Of a stretch of 64,000 nucleotides of DNA, positions 62,130 to 64,000 are shown one piece after another. A program made the position numbers and the translations under genes. Each line of letters starts with the position of its first letter. Position 1 is the stretch's first letter. The stretch lies in the NCBI GenBank assembly GCA_001939145.1, contig LSRX01000754.1:19878-83877 (forward strand). The letters run 5' to 3'. This stretch comes from Symbiodinium microadriaticum. Its lineage: Eukaryota > Sar > Dinophyceae > Suessiales > Symbiodiniaceae. The notes beneath the pieces are model-generated. The model was given only the letters and a program-made list of their open reading frames with translations, was not told where the DNA came from and made no database searches.

Positions 62130-63645
62130 ACTTGGCTGAGTTTAGTTGACACTCCACTCGAGTGGATGAAGGACCAGCATAGCCTGGCTGGAAGTACCTG
62201 TCAGTCCTGGGGGACCTGGGCACAGGCTGTGAGCTACATCAGGGATCAACCCCAGGGATGGAAGCGGGCTGTGCGAAAGGCCAAGGCAGTGGCACAACTT
62301 TCCGCACTGTGGAGTGCCGAGACAAAGCAGTACGGGGGTCTGTTCTTTCGGGCTTGTGTTGCCAATGGGGCGTGTAAAGCCCGAGTTGATTGAGCCTACC
62401 GATTGCCGCGAAATCTGTGCGAAGTGCCGACAGGCTTTTCCTGATCTCAGAGCATGGTCCAGGCATGCCTTCAAACGGCATGGGAGGGTCAACCCTGCCA
62501 GAAGACTCGCAACGGGCACACAATGCTCAGTCTGCCTTACACACTATAAGACCAATAGGGCCCTCTGTGCACATATTTCCTATTCCCGCCGATGTAGAGC
62601 TGCTCTTGTCAACGCTAATGTGGAGTATGTTCCAGAACCCGGCATAGGTAGTCGCAAGTTTGATGACGGCAAACATGCCCTTTTGCCGGCATACCCAGCG
62701 CAGGGCCCTAAAGCTGTCTGGAACCACGGGGATTTTCTTGATGAGTGGGAACAGCCAGAAGAAAGAATCCTCTGTTCTTTAGTGGCTTGTTTCTGCAACG
62801 ATGGGGAGTATGGTTCCTATCAGGCTCTCCTACAGGCTGTCAAGGGGTTTTTCAGCAATCATTGCCTGCAGCTTACACGGCTGCGCGCCACCGCAAGCTG
62901 CTGGAAGACAACACTTGAGGAGGCCCTGCTCTCTGAGGAGGATTTCCCCTTCCTGTGGATTTCTTGGCACAAGCGCATAATTAGCAGAGCTCCTGGTTGA
63001 GGTTGACTTTGTTGAGTGGCTTGAGGACGATAGGGGTCATAGTCCTAAGAACACTGCCACATTTCGTGATGCTGATAAGCTCCTCCCATGGCTCGAGTTA
63101 ACAGGGGTCACTATTGCAGAGCATGAGGGGACGGGGCATCCTTTTGTGTGCGTAAGTGGAGATATGTGAGCTGCGCATTTTTCTCCTTCTGACTTCCTTC
63201 ACCAGCTCACACATACGGAATGCAAGCACGAACCCAACCGGCTTGACTCTGTGCGTTGGATCGACGATATCGATCAGAGACAGATCTTCCTTTTTTCTTG
63301 CCTTGGACTTCTTACGAGCCTTGCTTTGCCTCGGCCCGTTAAAGCCTACAAGCAGATTGAGGGTCCTCTGCATTCCCTGCGACTTTTCTCTGATCTTGTG
63401 AGGGGCATTTTGCACCTCTGGGCTCGGGGCATGCCCGCCTGCATATTGCTGCCTGCTGTTGACCGCCCAGCAGTTGCTGTCCTCCGTAAACTTGCCGTCT
63501 TCACGAGGAACATGCAGTATGGGACATGGTGTGCAAACTTTAGCCCCGAGCTTTTCTCGTTCTGTTTCACGTTGTAATTAACTGCAAGCCAACACGGCTG
63601 CGTTCAACAAGAACTCATCGCCGAGAACAGCAGAACAGCAGCAGA

Positions 63646-63716
63646 TATATGTATGTATTTTTTATATGTGTACACATGCACATGTGTGCATATATATAAT
63701 TATATATATATATGGT
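63646..63716. repeat. AT/GTAT/CA microsatellite
   Basis: Alternating TATGTA, ACATGCACATG and (TA)n units lie downstream of the LINE 3' end. Confidence 0.9.
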
Positions 63717-63730
63717 GCCCCCCCCATGTA

Positions 63731-63873
63731 CCTACCTTTTCTGGTGTTCTTGACTTCCTTAGTTTAAGGGGAGGGGGGGACGGATGAACATTATTTGGTA
63801 GCCTACCTTTTCTGGTGTTCTTGACTTCCTTAGCCTACTTAAGGGGAGGGGGGACGGGTGAACATTATTTGGT
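63731..63873. repeat. Tandem duplication, two ~71-bp units
   Basis: Unit 63731-63801 and unit 63802-63873 share CCTACCTTTTCTGGTGTTCT, TGACTTCCTTAG, AAGGGGAGGGGGGACGG and TGAACATTATTTGGT. The second has four extra bases (CCTA) after TTAG. They are near-identical, so the duplication is recent. Confidence 0.9.
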
Positions 63874-63918
63874 CTTGGTAGGGCAGTATGATTCAGTACT
63901 GGGTACGAGGGCATGCCG

Positions 63919-63954
63919 GTATTAGATCCAATACGCGGGTATTGGATCCAATAC
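63919..63954. repeat. Paired 16-bp palindromes
   Basis: GTATTGGATCCAATAC at 63939-63954 is a perfect palindrome. The preceding GTATTAGATCCAATAC differs from it by one base. They are separated by only four bases. They could form hairpins or bind a dimeric protein; the function is unknown. Confidence 0.85.
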
Positions 63955-64000
63955 GGTCCAGGATCGAAGATCGAAGATTGAAGATGCAGGGAAAAGTTTC

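Larger units (their letters stand above)
60163..63576 (+). mobile_element. 5'-truncated LINE with RT and zinc-finger C-terminus, interrupted by a DNA element
   Basis: The RT part carries block A (CAVLFVDLREAFHRIVRPLI), block B (RGGTRPGDTLADMVFSFLF) and block C as DITWMDDLAVLI. A thumb-like region follows (KTEAIVSLF, YKHLGGLVQKDGSLKQEI). After the insertion the C-terminal part has two Cys/His fingers, CAKCRQAFPDLRAWSRHAFK with RH, and CSVCLTHYKTNRALCAHISY. Frameshifts are seen near 60690, 62355, 62998 and 63165. The family differs from the LINE at 52562 (WMDD instead of YIDD). The DNA between 61352 and 62133 does not belong to it. Confidence 0.85.

Overview
The window looks like nuclear DNA of a dinoflagellate, most likely a Symbiodiniaceae-type alga. 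Four things point that way. Genes are broken into many short exons (about 45-250 nt), and several introns use GC or GA at the donor side or have AG|G-ambiguous junctions. Interstitial TTTAGGG-type tracts occur. Microsatellites are dense, and LINE remnants are present. No bacterial-style gene organisation, rRNA, tRNA or CRISPR array was seen. Two ambiguous bases (N) sit at 3645 and inside a long tandem repeat at 12955.

Layout, + strand, left part: 1-3.4 kb holds no recognised gene, only a degenerate GGTCAG tract and unknown sequence. From 3.4 to 14.7 kb lies one intron-rich gene for a six-transmembrane voltage-gated cation channel with a C-terminal cyclic-nucleotide-binding domain. S1-S6, the pore and the C-linker/cNBD can be followed exon by exon, and most junctions keep reading phase. 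Its pore lacks the GYG signature. The intron between pore and S6 holds a giant CACCACCAG minisatellite.

Middle part, + strand: 15.8-42.2 kb carries scattered exons of secreted or cell-surface multidomain proteins. I see a duplicated 93-nt exon, two copies of a carbohydrate-binding-like module, a discoidin (F5/8 type C) domain in three exons, a C-type lectin exon and several Cys-rich PAN-like pieces. At least two genes are probably present, because one chain seems to end near 27.45 kb. From 43.0 to 46.7 kb lies an amino-acid transporter of the AAAP (Aa_trans) family.

Right part: 49.86-54.60 kb is an extremely AT-rich island (roughly 15-20 percent GC by eye, against about 50 percent around it). 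A decayed LINE reverse transcriptase of normal composition sits inside it. Beyond the island, exons with good splice sites at 57.6 and 58.5 kb are on the - strand, so the island appears to lie between convergent gene arrays. The last 4 kb hold a second, 5'-truncated LINE. It is interrupted by a 778-bp terminal-inverted-repeat element with an ACTT target duplication, and removing that element restores the LINE reading frame. The window ends with a tandem duplication and paired palindromes.

Exon boundaries are my own readings from splice-like sites and reading phase. There is no transcript support, so every protein here is partial.
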